From Oopsacas minuta (lineage: Eukaryota; Porifera; Hexactinellida; Lyssacinosida; Leucopsacidae), in the NCBI GenBank assembly GCA_024704765.1, contig JAKMXF010000336.1:124001-188000 (forward strand): 64,000 nucleotides of DNA, in the 5' to 3' direction. Position numbers and translations under genes: made by a program. A model generated the notes under the pieces. The model was not told the DNA's origin, searched no databases, and saw only the letters and a program-made list of their open reading frames with translations. This document shows, piece after piece, positions 1 through 11,321 of this stretch; position 1 is the stretch's first letter; each line of letters begins with the position of its first letter.

Positions 1-965
1 CAGCTTCTGAAATAGATCCCGATGATACCAAATTCCATTACAGAGCAGCTATTTCTTGGTCAGGTATGGGTAATCACGTGCGTGCTATAGAGGTACTGAG
101 GAATTTAGTAGTGCTAGCTAAAGATAATAGCGTAAAACAGAGTTTTGTGGATAGGGTGAGAGTTGAGGATATGTATCTAACTCAACAACACGTGAGATTA
201 ACTTGCCAGACATGGAGCATATTGTGTTAGTTGGTCTCTCTGTACAAATGGCTGACTTTATCGGATCCATAACACTGAAAAAATCTAGCTTCACTGGTTG
301 TGCTAAGAGAGGGTTATTCGCTACACGTGACATTAAAAGTGGAGAGGTGATACATATTTCTAAGGCAGCTGTCTATATTTGAGATTACAAAACCTGAAGT
401 ATTTCCCTCTCTTGAACTCTTTTCTGATGAACCTGTCTCACCTCCATTCCAAATTCTCATCCATAAGTTTATTGATATAATGAAGACTTTTAAACTATTC
501 GATTACAGAGTTTTGAAATTAGTTGAAAATAACAACACATCTCCATTCTATCATAACATCGACCTCTATACTGATAAGGGATATGATCTCGTGAAGGATA
601 TGGATTATCCAAAATTCTCTATAGAGAAGATTCGCGACATTGCGATTAAAAAGGGAGGTGCGTGTAGTTTAGAAAGTGGCACCAATTTATCTTCTTCAGC
701 CACTATAGGTGAAATGGTAAATAATGCTGTCTCACTAGGAGTTTGGTGTATTCGATCTTTATTGAATCACTCTTGTGTTGGGAATATTGTGAGAGTTGTG
801 AAAGGAAAAGTTTCTTTGTTGAAAGTATTTAGAGACGTTAAAGCTGAAGAAGAACTAACAATCTCTGCAATTGACGGTGCATACAAAATGGAATTGAAGG
901 GAAGAAAGGAAACTCTAAAACTATTAAACGCATACAATTGTAAATGTCTCCTCTGTAAGTATTAA
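1..965 (+). pseudogene. TPR-SET domain (SMYD4-like) protein remnant, 5' end outside window
   Basis: Decayed gene read in three successive frames. From position 3 a TPR-like helical stretch (KFHYRAAISWSGMGNH) runs to a stop at 228-230. A second frame, open from about 212 to 382, gives the start of a SET domain (RGLFATRDIKSGEVI). After a one-base slip near 374-381 a third frame continues EITKPEVFPSLELF and runs to 965. That part holds the SET signature NHSC..N (LLNHSCVGNIVRV), EELTISAID, and a post-SET Cys cluster (NCKCLLCKY). SMYD4-like proteins combine TPRs with a SET lysine methyltransferase domain; the order here is the same. Two related remnants lie at 6705-8004 and 14224-14768. The frame breaks argue for a pseudogene, although a sequencing error at either break cannot be excluded. 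No intron with GT-AG ends rescues the first break in frame. Confidence 0.65.
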
Positions 966-1091
966 TCTGAACCAAACATCACATTTTGCTGTCTAATGTA
1001 GCAAATACTTGACTAAAACTAACGTGAATATAAGTATATAATTTATCAAAAATTTTTGAAGTGATTTGATATAATTAATCTCTAAATTGTG

Positions 1092-2060
1092 TCAGATCCA
1101 GATAACTCTAGACGATGGTTCAAGCAGTGCTAGAGAATGATATTCGGATATTTTATCGCAAACGCTCGCACCAGCAGAAGCAAATCCGAATAAATGTTGG
1201 CTAAGATAATCTATATTATTAATTCCGTAACTCTCCATACAATTCGGTAGAGTACCCAGGATAGTTGAGGCATCCTGCTTTGCCTGTTCAATGAGATCCA
1301 AAAACATGAATTTCGGACTTTCAAGCTTCGAAGTTTCACACTCTAGATAAACTACTAGTGTAGAAATATTAGACAGAGTAGTTGATTCATCAATAATTAA
1401 CACTATTTTGCCTTCAATTTCCTGTGTACGGAACAAATCTTAAGTATCATTTGGAACTTTATGTGATCAATGATTTCTGTTGCAGAGTAACGGGAATGAA
1501 AATCTACCCCAAGATCAGTGCCATTCAACTGTTGTAGCTCAACTAAATCGGGATGATCGGTATACGGTCAAAGATATTAAGCTGTTTGAATAATTCGTTT
1601 AGTGTCCTCTAATTGTAAACGTTTCAAATTATCTGTGCTTTTCAATACAGGACTTTTCTACACTTAGAAGACTTTCTTCTGAAATAGTGTGTGTGCGTGA
1701 GAAGTTTGGTGTCGAACAATTTTCTTACGTAATGATTCCAATCTTGCTTCTTTTGTATCACCATAATAGTTAACAAGACACTCAGACAATTCTGTAGTGA
1801 CATAAACACCTCTTCTCTTATGCAAGGATAGACAAGACACTTTCTGCCATATTCAACACCCTAGAGTGCTATCTTTTCGAAATAACCATGGGTAATCCTT
1901 CTTTTTACTTTCCCACATATCGGGAGACCAAATATCTGGAACTCTAATCTCGCCAGAATCACTGCTAAAAGAGGCTTTCGTATTTATAGCAGGCCCAGTC
2001 TTAGTGCTGTCAGAGCTTACTTCAATAATATAATCTTCTTCAGATTGTGAATTATCTAGA
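1092..2060 (-). mobile_element. Degenerate hAT-like transposase (KIAA1586/ZBED type)
   Basis: On the minus strand, reading down from about 2060, pieces of one protein appear in different frames. First comes a Cys-poor zinc-finger-like region (SPDMWESKKKDYPWLF, then TELSECLVNYYGDTKEARL and SLRKKIVRHQTSHAH). Then come HPDLVELQQLNGTDLG and HSRYSATEIIDHI. Last is an open 114-codon stretch with KIVLIIDESTTLS, LVVYLEC and HLFGFASAGASV. This order and these motifs are those of the domesticated hAT-derived proteins KIAA1586 and ZBED; the second acidic block (normally FASDGAS) reads FASAGAS, so a catalytic Asp is replaced. There is a UGA in the finger region and at least two frameshifts. No terminal inverted repeats were found. 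Family membership is from motif memory, not from a search. Confidence 0.6.
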
Positions 2061-2994
2061 GTAGAGTTCTTCGAAGGCGCTTTGTAGGAGGAGATTGATC
2101 AAGTAAATCTAACAGAAATCGGTAATAGGAATTGTAAAATTAGACAAAGGGAAAGTAGACAAAAATGCTTTCAATACATTATAAACAGTCGACTCAGCAA
2201 TCCATTCTTGCCAAACGATTCTATATTTAATAATCGTCCAAAAGGTTCAGTATTGAATTCTAGGTCCGTGTACTACCCCTTGCCACATTCCTGAGTAAGT
2301 TGAAAACATTGAAATAATCTTTTATGGAATTTCACATGACTGTTAGCGTCATGGCCATGAATTATAGAAAGACAGTATGACAATGCCCAATTGTACCGTT
2401 GTCATAATGGTCCAGAATATGCTAAATTGCCACACTGCCAGTGCGATGTTAAAGAATTTCAATAAGCAGAAATTAGTATTCAGTTTTATGCTTGATGCTG
2501 GTTTCTGCCTATTGAAATCAACCCTGTCCGAAAATAGTATGATTCATCCGACAGAGTATGTCATGTTGTATATTTTCATTACATACCAGAAATTCATAAG
2601 CTCGGACTATAGCTGCTTATGATACTCATTGACTGTGTGCAGGAGCCTGTCTCTCCTGTCATGTCGATGCAGCCATTGACTATACTCAAATGGGCTCGTC
2701 GTACAACCAGTGGGGAAATCCCCCACGAGTTACGAAATGCCAAGAAGATCTCCACCTGTCGTCCAAACACCAAAGAAAGCGGAATATATATATATATCAG
2801 CGACTCGTCGACGGATCATCCTCTTTTGATCTCATCTGGGAGCAGCCAGAAGAGTACGAGTTCATACATTCAAACTCAAAGCCATTCAACCTAAGCACAA
2901 GTGTTGATATGTGTGGCTCTACATGACTTGGAAAAACTCCTACAACTTTGCGTGGATTCGGACAATCCTTCTACAAGAAACCTCCTAGAGAGCG
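2061..2994. other. No recognisable gene
   Basis: Small open frames occur (for example 2377-2622) but they have no familiar motif, no consistent codon pattern and overlap one another in several frames. A short AT dinucleotide run lies near 2788-2798. I see no transposon ends. Confidence 0.4.
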
Positions 2995-3105
2995 CTGTTT
3001 AGAAAGGTACTCGTTCGAACGAGTTCTTATATTTAATAATTTCACGGGCAGTACTAATGGAACGCCTGTTGCGATCCAAGTCCCCCACTTCTCGAAGTTA
3101 AGGGT
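2995..3105 (+). repeat. Dispersed repeat with protein-like reading frame, partner at 16790-16902
   Basis: This stretch and 16790-16902 share ttcgaacgagtt, a central tt.acggg.cag segment and gatccaagtcccccact. Both read through on the plus strand as similar peptides (SFERVLIFNNFTG then IQVPHFSK here; SFERVVKFDEFTG then IQVPHSSK there). Conservation at the amino-acid level suggests both are fragments of one unrecognised coding sequence. Confidence 0.5.
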
Positions 3106-3770
3106 GCTAATCTCCCTAATGCAGCATCGCACTGTATCGTTTTGTCGAACCGCTCCCTCGACGTACAGTGATACCAGATCAAGGAAGAAAAACCACAGGA
3201 ATGGGAGGCATACCGCAGACGTATAACTTCCTCCATCACTTGAAACCCCCACTTCTAACTCTCCAGAAACTACTACAGTTATTCGTAACAAGATTACAGA
3301 ATTAGTTATTAGTTATAGTTCTAATATTGATAATTGACCTTTAGTTACAATTGTATATTCCCATGAGTTGACCTTTCTTCTTGATATGCTAGCAAAGTAA
3401 GCTGAAATTTGACAGTTTGCAAATTGGGACAAAGAGATGACTTGGCGCACGACATCTTTCCAGGAGTGGTAGAGCCCACAATACCCCCCGTGGAGACGTC
3501 CCTCGGATTGACTTAGGAATGAGAAGGACTCTTATGGATAACTTGTGGGAATAGGGACGATTCCTATGTGAGAAATCCCACGTGGGAATCCCAAAGAAAT
3601 TCCCATAGATTATCCTGCGTTAATGAGAATCAAAAAGTAATTCACATTTCAAACCTTAAGGGCTCTATGTATTGCATGGGAGGACAAGTTAGGACTACCA
3701 TATCAAATATTAATATAAGAATAGAGTAATATACTGAATTTTATGTAAATTCATTTAATTATATAAATTT
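3106..3770. other. Intergenic, no gene seen
   Basis: AT-rich DNA with a patch of imperfect inverted copies of gtgggaat / attccca around 3545-3610, probably a MITE remnant. Nothing coding is recognised. The last part (about 3725-3770) begins the conserved NHL upstream region. Confidence 0.4.
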
Positions 3771-3893
3771 GATATCTCTCTGTATAGGTCTCTGTATTGA
3801 TTTGTATTTATAGTTAGAGCTCATTACTTATAGTCAAATAGATAAGTTATATTATTTGAATTGTTTCATTATTCTAATTACAGAACTGAACTA
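3771..3893 (+). promoter_or_regulatory. Conserved 123-bp leader of NHL copy A
   Basis: The leader runs from gatatctctctgtata to the base before the NHL ATG and is exactly 123 bp, the same length as before all five other intact NHL genes. It contains tatttatagtta, a purine/pyrimidine-rich middle and, 10 bp before the ATG, a splice-acceptor-like tract ending attacag. It may be a promoter plus 5' UTR, or the end of a 5' intron. Confidence 0.6.
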
Positions 3894-4757
3894 ATGGCTA
3901 CAGCTAATACTTTAGAGAGAATATTCTCTGTAGACTATAAGAGCAAGATACAACCTATAGTCAGTGTTTGTAAATGGGGAATGGGGCTAGAAAATCTTGA
4001 TAGACCTAGCGGAGTTACTAATGATAATTCTACTGGAGATATCTATGTAGCAGATTGGGGGAATAGTTGTGTGAAAGTATTCGATTGTAATGGTGAGATT
4101 ATGTTTAAATTTGGAGATGAGGAAGGAGAAGGAAAGATGTATCATCCAAATGGGTTAGCTATATGTAGAGATGGAATTCTAATTACACAAAGTAGTCACT
4201 GGATTTTGAATTATCAAGTGAATGGGAAGTTTATTTCTAGAATAGGGAAACATGGGAAAGGAGAATTGGAATTTGATCATCCTCGTGGTCTGACATTCGA
4301 TGAATCTAACGGAGAGGTATACATATGTGATTCTGATAATCATCGTATTCAGATACTGTCCAAGGAACTTACCTACAAGACACAGTTTGGACAAGATAAC
4401 CTCTACTACCCTCGTGATGTTAAACTTACAAAAGAATTCATATATACTCTTGATCTATCTAATCCTTGTCTTCATCTGTACGACTATAATCTTATCCTAC
4501 ATAAGAGTATTATTTCTGGAGGATTTGGATTACAGCTGAATTATCCCAAATTCTTCTGTATTGACAATTCTAACAATATTCTTATTACAGATTATTCTAA
4601 TATATTTTCTCCTGGCTCTATTTCTATATTCAACTCTCAATTTGATTTGATGCGCAAGATAGCTATATCTCTTCCTATCGGTATTTCAGTAGATGACAGA
4701 GGAAGAGTTATTATAGTTAGTAGAGGAAGTGAACTGCTTCGTTTCAATATTTTCTGA
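3894..4757 (+). CDS. NHL-repeat beta-propeller protein, copy A
   Basis: Intronless 287-residue protein beginning MATANTLERIFSVDYKSK; the ATG is conserved in all six copies, so I do not use the in-frame TTG 33 bases upstream. About six NHL blades follow, recognisable by P.G then (I/V)YVAD..N..V.VF and ICDSDNHRIQIL. NHL repeats form a six-bladed propeller that binds proteins or RNA (TRIM-NHL proteins, Brat). Here there is no RING, B-box, signal peptide or membrane segment, so it is probably a cytosolic binding module. Relative to the other copies it carries N for I in the first blade (GVTNDNS). Residues next to P.G and in the AD..N loops differ from its paralogues far more than the rest. Its 3' flank (4758-4925) is shared with the fragment at 16439-16720. 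Confidence 0.85.
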   Translation: MATANTLERIFSVDYKSKIQPIVSVCKWGMGLENLDRPSGVTNDNSTGDIYVADWGNSCVKVFDCNGEIMFKFGDEEGEGKMYHPNGLAICRDGILITQSSHWILNYQVNGKFISRIGKHGKGELEFDHPRGLTFDESNGEVYICDSDNHRIQILSKELTYKTQFGQDNLYYPRDVKLTKEFIYTLDLSNPCLHLYDYNLILHKSIISGGFGLQLNYPKFFCIDNSNNILITDYSNIFSPGSISIFNSQFDLMRKIAISLPIGISVDDRGRVIIVSRGSELLRFNIF

Positions 4758-4976
4758 ATACTTTTCCTATTTACTTCTAATTATTTTTCTTAGTACTATT
4801 CATTTTCTATAAACTCTATTATTCCTTAATTGTATTTCTTCCACGTGTTAGTGATATGCTTCTATGTTATAACGACATCTGTGAGTACACACTATCTTTC
4901 TAATTCTATATACATTTGAACCTCTTTATTAAGAACTACTGGATAAGACGAACATATATTTTATAATTTGATCTCA
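4758..4976 (+). repeat. 3' flank of NHL copy A, shared with 16575-16720
   Basis: Shared words include ttttcctatttactt, ttctataaactctattattcc and ctaattctatatacaa. The other NHL genes (B, D, F) have a different 3' flank, so two subfamilies of the duplicon exist. Confidence 0.6.
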
Positions 4977-5742
4977 GCAATGGTTATTCAATTGCTATTA
5001 CTCTGGGTAAAGCTGTCTCATTCGACCGTATATACGAACACCAATCGACGGCCAAAATTAGACACCCTTACCCAGAGTAATAGTACAGTAAACATTGGAT
5101 TTAACGACACTCATTTGGACAGGCAAAAAAGGTCGCTATATCCGATTTGTCGCTAAATCCGAGGAAGCTTTAAATATGTATTATATACTTGATGACACCC
5201 AAATTTATTCATGTTATACAATGTAGTATATTATGTTTTGTATTCTCGGCATGTTCATTATCTGCATCAAGCTCTTCAAAATTTCGTATTTTCTAGCAAA
5301 AGAAAAGTGCTTCCTTTTGCCAACTCCGCTCGAATCCATGAAGATAAAATTTTAGCATTACATTGGACGTACAATAGCTTTAAATATGCATTTTCGTAAG
5401 AAGCCAGGTGCTGTTGATTCAAAATAGGGGAGATTTTAATTAGTTTATAATTAAATCAATTATTATAGCTTAATAATTCACTAATTAGTACACTTTTCTG
5501 AAGTCCACGGTACAGACAGCCCAAAAGTCGTAATATCCGATGGGATTTGCATGGAGCAGACACAGAAAATATGTCGCTAAATTCAATTTGTCGTTATCTG
5601 ACAGGTCGTTATACCCGAGGTATGGTGTGTGCAGAATAATGCTGCGAGAATCTGGGTAAGCAAAATGAGTCGTTATAAGCGATTTGTCGTTAAAGCCGAT
5701 GTCGTTAAATCCAATGTTTACTGTAATTGAATAACCATTACT
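4977..5742. mobile_element. Outer MITE, split by a nested MITE
   Basis: Left arm aatggttattcaatt followed by attactctgggtaa; right arm ttacccagagtaata and, after the nested element, aattgaataaccatt. Removing 5096-5723 and one TA restores one continuous inverted-repeat pair around a spacer of about 70 bp. Non-coding. Confidence 0.6.
5096..5723. mobile_element. Nested Tc1-type MITE
   Basis: Ends match as inverted repeats (cagtaaacattggatttaac at the left, its complement ending tttactg at the right) and are flanked by TA on both sides, the Tc1/mariner target-site duplication. The interior has several copies of gtcg(c/t)ta.a.cc(c)ga and no transposase. About 628 bp. Confidence 0.65.
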
Positions 5743-6499
5743 TTTACTGTACGTAGGTTACTGAATTTATTGTTAATTCTGTGCTATGAGATATTACTAT
5801 TCTGTACAGAGGCGATTTTAGATTATTTGGTATTTCAACATTTTGAACATAAATTACTTATTAACGTTCTATATGGTTACAAAGATGGAGTAGTTTTCGA
5901 TCTGAAATTTCACAAATGTGGCCTTTGTGAATTCTTACATACCATTATTGCATTTATTCGGGTTAAAGTGCTCCAGTTTCGTATTATGGGCGATATAGTA
6001 TCGTTTTGACAAAATGGTCCCCTACATAACTGGTCCAGGGGACCAGTTTTGATAAATATCCATGATATTGAATAAAAGTAGTCCCCCCTCACTTTGGAGG
6101 ATTTCTCAAATATTTCTCAATGTTTATATGACTTCAAAGTTCAGACTATTGTAACAATGTATAAGTAATCAAATAACTATTTGTACATATACTGGTTATG
6201 GCCTCGGACAGGGCAATACATCATTAATCCTAACTATATAACAAAATATGAGGGATTGAATCTTCTTTCCACATGCGATTTTGTACACTTAGTAGAACCT
6301 CCAAGATCCGCACCTCTTTGTATGCAGTAAGTAAGAAAATACTATTTTCTTTAGAAATCATACAAGATTTGTTGTTACGATACGGGCACCTCCCTCAACC
6401 GGGCATAGATTACCACGATTATGATATTAGCAAAATCTCATTTGCCATTTGCCTAGACTGCATGAAAGTCTTAATACCGCACTCGATATTAGTCATGAT
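5743..6499. other. Intergenic with a small palindrome
   Basis: No gene seen. At 6011-6050 a short inverted repeat occurs: aaaatggtcccct against its complement, with a compact inner hairpin aactggtcc-agg-ggaccagtt at 6028-6048. The rest is AT-rich without recognised content. Confidence 0.4.
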
Positions 6500-6647
6500 T
6501 TTTGTTGGATATAGTGAGGGTTCCGATTAGCGAGGTGGTTATTCTCCATTGGATTAGTGTTATTTCACTAATGTGAACGAATTCACTAATCCGAACAAAT
6601 TGTGTTTTCATTGGCACAGGACTGTTCGGATTAGCGAGGGTGTACTG
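6500..6647. mobile_element. Tc1-like MITE remnant
   Basis: Contains gattagcgag near the left and gttcggattagcgagggtgt followed by actgta at the right, with internal ctaatccgaac in inverted orientation. The same end motif occurs in the eIF3a intron element 31494-31704. The left terminus is not clean. Confidence 0.45.
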
Positions 6648-6704
6648 TATTCACAATACTGAACAAACCTGCATTCTATTACTGTAAAATAAAAGTACTA
6701 TAAT

Positions 6705-8004
6705 TTAAGAGATCATGCCAAAGGTATAATATGTTCTCATTGCATGACCATGTGTGGAGGAAACCTCTATAGAGATTGTACCAATATATTCGCCGATTTC
6801 AATATTTTCCCTTCGCTCTGCCTTACTAGCCAATTCTTTGAAGTCAAATCTACCCTTAGTATTTCCTAATAAGTTCAATTCTTTCTGATATCTGGAAGAG
6901 ATTTTAGAATTATTTGTTATGATATTTTGTAGTATTTCACAGGTCTTTTCGTGATCTCCTAACCCTGACCATGAAGCAGCCATTCTAAATTGAATTTTGT
7001 CAGCAGTGGTGTCATGTTTCGCGGCAGTTTCTGCAGCTAAAAGAGCTCTTCAAAATGTTCCAACTGGATATAGCATTGAGCTCGATTGTTCCAATAGACA
7101 GGATTGACTTTGTCTACATCAATTGCGAGAGTATAGCAACTGATTGCATTTTCATAGCTCTCTGCTTTGTATTATTCGTTTCCCTCCTTCTTCTAATCAT
7201 CCCCAGATTTTAGGATTTAATCTTGTTTCTAAAGTCACAATAACTTCATCTGGAGATTCTTGTCGAATATAATGAAAACCATCATCAGCTAGTTTGCAAT
7301 ATGGATTAGTAATAACAATCTTATCCCTTTTCTTCAATGCATTGAGTAAGATTGAATAAATATTGTAGATACAGACTTAGCACACTAACCATAGTTGTCC
7401 TCGATTACTGTATGGTATGCGGTCATTACGAATCCATCGTATAACAATGTAACGTTTATAAATTAGTTAGTGTGAATAAGACAAGGTACTAATGCGATTA
7501 CTTTCATCTCTTCTAGAGAACCTTTATCAATGGCAGAGAATAGTTTTGACGTACTCAGAGGATTATATACTGTTATCTTATTAGATATAATAGTTTCTTC
7601 ATTAGGTTGTCTAATGTGATGTGTACATGTATGTGGACGTAAAATTCTCTCCATCAAAAATTCCTTAGTGTAATGACAGTTGCTACAGTTGACATAAATA
7701 TCAGTTTCTCTTATGGTTGATATCTGTGATATGTAACGTTCTTCCATTTCAGATACTTTAGGTTCGATAAACATTCATTATTTGATCCTCGAGCATGCCA
7801 ATACATTTCTCTCTAACTGATTCTTTAATAACTTTTCTTGACAGAGTTAAAACCCAAATAGCATTGCTCATTTCTTTTATAGATGTCAGTAACGGGTACC
7901 CAGTATTTTCTAAGGATTGTTATATCATCATCAGGTATTTGGTGGCAATAATTTTCCATATATTCTTCCACTTTTAGTGCAATTTGGCATAATACCTCCA
8001 CCAT
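6705..8004 (-). pseudogene. TPR-containing protein remnant (relative of the TPR-SET gene)
   Basis: Reading down from an ATG at 8004, one protein can be followed through at least four frame breaks. Its blocks are MVEVLCQIALKVEEYMENYC, KRNEQCYLGFNSVKK, VREKCIGMLEDQIMN, an open 7774-7463 stretch with a Cys pair (VNCSNCHYTKEF), KRDKIVITNPYCKLADDGF, then classic TPR motifs (ESYENAISCYTLAIDVD, VYWNNRAQCYIQLEHFE) and AASWSGLGDHEKTCEIL. It stops at 6705, before any SET domain. The last block is nearly identical to the fragment at 14224-14449 and similar to the TPR part at position 3, so all three derive from one TPR-SET family. Function is lost. Confidence 0.6.
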
Positions 8005-9904
8005 TGTCTGACTGATGACCTACGAGTGCAATATATTAAATAGAAATTTATCATTTTCTTGGTACTATCCCGAAATCACTTTTCAATCCATTTGTTCCTT
8101 CCCAGGCTTACCTGACTTATAAAGTTGTAGAAAGGAGATGTTATACTGATATCAATTTAAATAGTATCCTGATCAAAGAAACCATCAAACTTCAGTGTCT
8201 GTCAGTCTTACCATTTGTTTATATTTTTCTGAAATTACCTTAATGATCCACAATCCAAAAGGAAGATTAGAATAATAACGCAAAGTCGAAACTTGTTTCT
8301 TGTACTTATCAGTTGTTCTATTTCTCAGATTGCAAATAATGTGGGATTTACATATATTTCCATCTTTTACATTTACTATATTTGCCCGAAAATAACTGTT
8401 AGAAATACTGATTTCGGCTGGATGTAAAATTGAAGTTGTTACATATACTAACGAATATTTACGTATAAAAGAGTGGCTCAAACACTAAAATAGAATCTCT
8501 TAAATAATAATTGTATTAATCCAAACATAAATTCATCAAAAGTTTAGTTGAATTATATTGTGTTACCATTCAATTGGTTAGTATGGCATACTGACAATTC
8601 TATGTTTATTCTTCTTCGTCTTGTTGAAAGACTATTTCAGTGGATTTTTCTTGAAATATATTCATTTTTATCTGTATCAGCAGCCTGATTAATTAGACAA
8701 AGTATCCCTACTTCGCGTAATTCAATGAATGATATTCGACTATTTGAATCATTATTACATCAAATTTCCTCAAAATCTGTATTTCATGATTATCATACTA
8801 TATCACTTTCATTTCATATTCCTCGTGCCAAACAACATATAGATTTAGCTAGCATAGATGATAGCCAAAACTATTCTTCCTTACTTATAGCCAAGCTCCA
8901 ATCTATCCTCTGTCAATGAGATAATATATTTATTCCAAAGAACATGCGAAGGTACAAGATAATTACTGTAGTCATATGAATTAAGACTCATCTCATTTCT
9001 CCAGCATGTTATGTATATCTCCATTGTTTAGATTGTCTTTCTCTACTGCATGTCCGACATTAGATAAATATATTCTTCATTTGGCATTGTAAGCGATTTC
9101 TCTACCTATCTCACCCAAGCTACTTCTTCCTTCAGTTCACTGGATAGAAATGTTATAGTTCCAATGGATGAAATACAAGTAAACTCCTACATTATCGAAG
9201 TCACAATTTTTTGATGATTCAAAATATTTTGTTCATTTGATTTTTCTGAAGTTTCTTCTCTATTATAAATTTATGTTATATTATGTGTATATTATATCTA
9301 TCTATATTGTAAATTTACATGTTTGTTTGATTATTTCATTTTTAGGTACTTTATATATTTAATTCATTAAACTCTGATATCTTGTTCCGAAATATTCTGT
9401 AATTAAGATCAAGTTGAAACCGATCGAACCGAATATTAGTATTCATGAATAGTTGCTTGACCGAATACTGATAATATTCGGTTTGGACCAACCGAATACA
9501 GAATACTGATATTCGGTTGGTATCCGAATATTGAACTATTCGGTGGCAACCTTGATTAAGACACAAATTAGTTTAGAGAGAAAGAAATGTTGTATGTTTA
9601 CAACGGTGGATCGTTTAATATAGTAAAATTTAATTTTTACTTGCACACTTCCTGAAACTCTTATTGACTGTATTAAAATCAAAAAATGTTATTCAATCAT
9701 TTTGCGAACCAAAAATAAGTAAATAATTATCACTTTGTATACTGTATATAGGGAAATATTGTAATTTGTAAGGCACATTACATCTCTAGTGTATAGATAG
9801 TTGAGTATTACAATGAACCACATGTACAATTCGTGTTACGTACTGAAATCTCAGAATTCTATACTCTCCTCAAAATACTACGATATGAGTGTCCATGGCG
9901 TTAC
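8005..9904. other. Long intergenic stretch, no gene recognised
   Basis: Small frames (8185-8481, 8725-8919) show no familiar motif and I do not call them. Around 9415-9545 accgaata / tattcggt is repeated in both orientations (ttggaccaaccgaatac, gatattcggttggtatc), probably a decayed MITE. Confidence 0.4.
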
Positions 9905-10355
9905 TTAAAGCAAACCCAGTGAGCCAAAGTAGCCCCAGTTTACCGCAGGGGTGGCGCTAGGGGAACTACAGCCCTCCCATCGGGGGACTGTAGCCCACCG
10001 TCTGGGAAGGAATTGAAAAAATTGACAAGAATATGAATTCTAAAGTTATCTATTTCTGTAAGACTATTCGCCAGTATTTCCACCTTTCAACTTTTTACTA
10101 TTAATGTGTTTGATAATGTACTTTCGATCAATCGCCAATACTGTCAGAGAACCACTATACTACTGCAATTGAATTGCAAAGTTTCCTAAATGTAGAATCT
10201 CATTATAAGCGTAAAATAAATGTCAAGTGTGAATGGTTATACATCTATCTAGTGAACAGTGTAGTATACTAGGATTTATATCACAAATTTAGAGCCCCCC
10301 CCATAGAACTAAGCCCCTTGTCGGGGATTTCCTGGCGCCACCCATGGTCTGCGGC
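9905..10355. mobile_element. Composite insertion: MITE end plus a second element with ccgcag ends
   Basis: Positions 9906-9943 are one terminus (aaagcaaacccagtgagcc ... ccccagttta) of the MITE that is complete at 29731-29954 and 45561-45790. Immediately after it a second element runs from ccgcaggggtggcgctagg to cctggcgccacccatggtctgcgg, imperfect inverted ends around about 400 bp. The mirrored position in the right half of the segmental duplication lacks this second element. Confidence 0.5.
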
Positions 10356-10929
10356 ACTCATAAATTGGGAACGGGCTACAGAGGATATGAATATAATATA
10401 TAGGAAGAACCATGGATGTTGAAATTAATGAGAGTTTTGTACTTTGTAGTATTCGATGGATAATGAATTCAGAATCCCATGAATATAGTATTACCTCGAA
10501 TAATATCCGGGGCGAATATATAATCCAAGCCTCCTTGAGAGGGAAGTTTCAATTTTGTAAACACGATAATTTCGATATAATCCTATGTACTAGCATTATG
10601 TGTATTTATCTTAATAAACATAAATCAAAATAAAGGAGAAATGACGATTCACTTTAAGTAGTCATTCATTCCAGGAGCTACAGGGGGCGAATAAATATTC
10701 GAGGTAATACGCTATCTCAAGTCATGAAATATATTGTATATCGTGTGTATCAGCACCACCCGAGGCACGAATTGCGGGTGACAACTAAACAATAACAGCT
10801 CATTACTGATAGTCCGGAATCATTGGGAAGGGGCGATAAATTCAATTTCGGACATAGTCCCCGTAGCCACCATAGCCTCGCCACCCCAAGTAAATGAAGC
10901 TTGTTAGTAACAAATAGATATTAAATGAC

Positions 10930-11321
10930 CATCATAAACGGTACAATCTCAACCAGATCTAACATTACAGATTTTTCTTGAGCAGATCTAGTCTGTGCTG
11001 AGCTATGCATCAGAACTAGTTTATCATTTGAATAATTCAGAAATTTCTCCAATACAGAATGGAATAAAATCAAATTCTGAGAACAGATAATTCGGAATTG
11101 ATAGAGACCATCTTTAGCAGAGGTAGTCTTCCCGTGATCAACACAAAGCTGACAGAATTTGATTGTCACTAAACTCTGTTCACTCACTTTATCTCTGTGA
11201 CGTTTATTCCTGAGAACATCGAATAGAACTTCTATAGCATCGTCGTATTTATCTACTTCAATGAACTCATCTGCACGATTTATAGCAGATTCAGGTTTAA
11301 GGGAAATCCAGGTTTAGACAT
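10930..11321 (-). pseudogene. Duplicated exon 1 of eIF3a, frameshifted
   Basis: This is a 392-base copy of the 393-base first exon of the eIF3a gene at 28757-29149. It starts MSKPGF like the functional copy, then a net one-base loss shifts the frame; the original frame reappears downstream as SEQSLVTIKFCQLCVDHG and continues to the exon end. The 5' splice site, gtgagt in the functional gene, reads gtcatt here. Exons 2 and 3 are absent: beyond the intron piece lies unrelated DNA. So it cannot make eIF3a. The exon's upstream region is also duplicated, so it could still be transcribed from a copied promoter. Confidence 0.8.

Noticed and set aside
2377-2926. Cluster of overlapping small frames as genes
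   Set aside because: Several frames overlap on one strand, none has motifs, and composition changes abruptly inside them.
3861-3893. In-frame TTG starts giving 11 extra residues (LFHYSSYRTEL) before the NHL ATG in all six copies
   Set aside because: Eukaryotic genes start at ATG; the extension overlaps an acceptor-like tract and the ATG is conserved in all copies.
7463-7774. Independent small gene with CxxC
   Set aside because: Adjacent frames on both sides continue one degenerate protein leading into TPR motifs, so it is a piece of pseudogene 6705-8004.
10412-10633. 73-residue frame
   Set aside because: It lies in the duplicated eIF3a intron sequence; the corresponding stretch in the right arm is not open.
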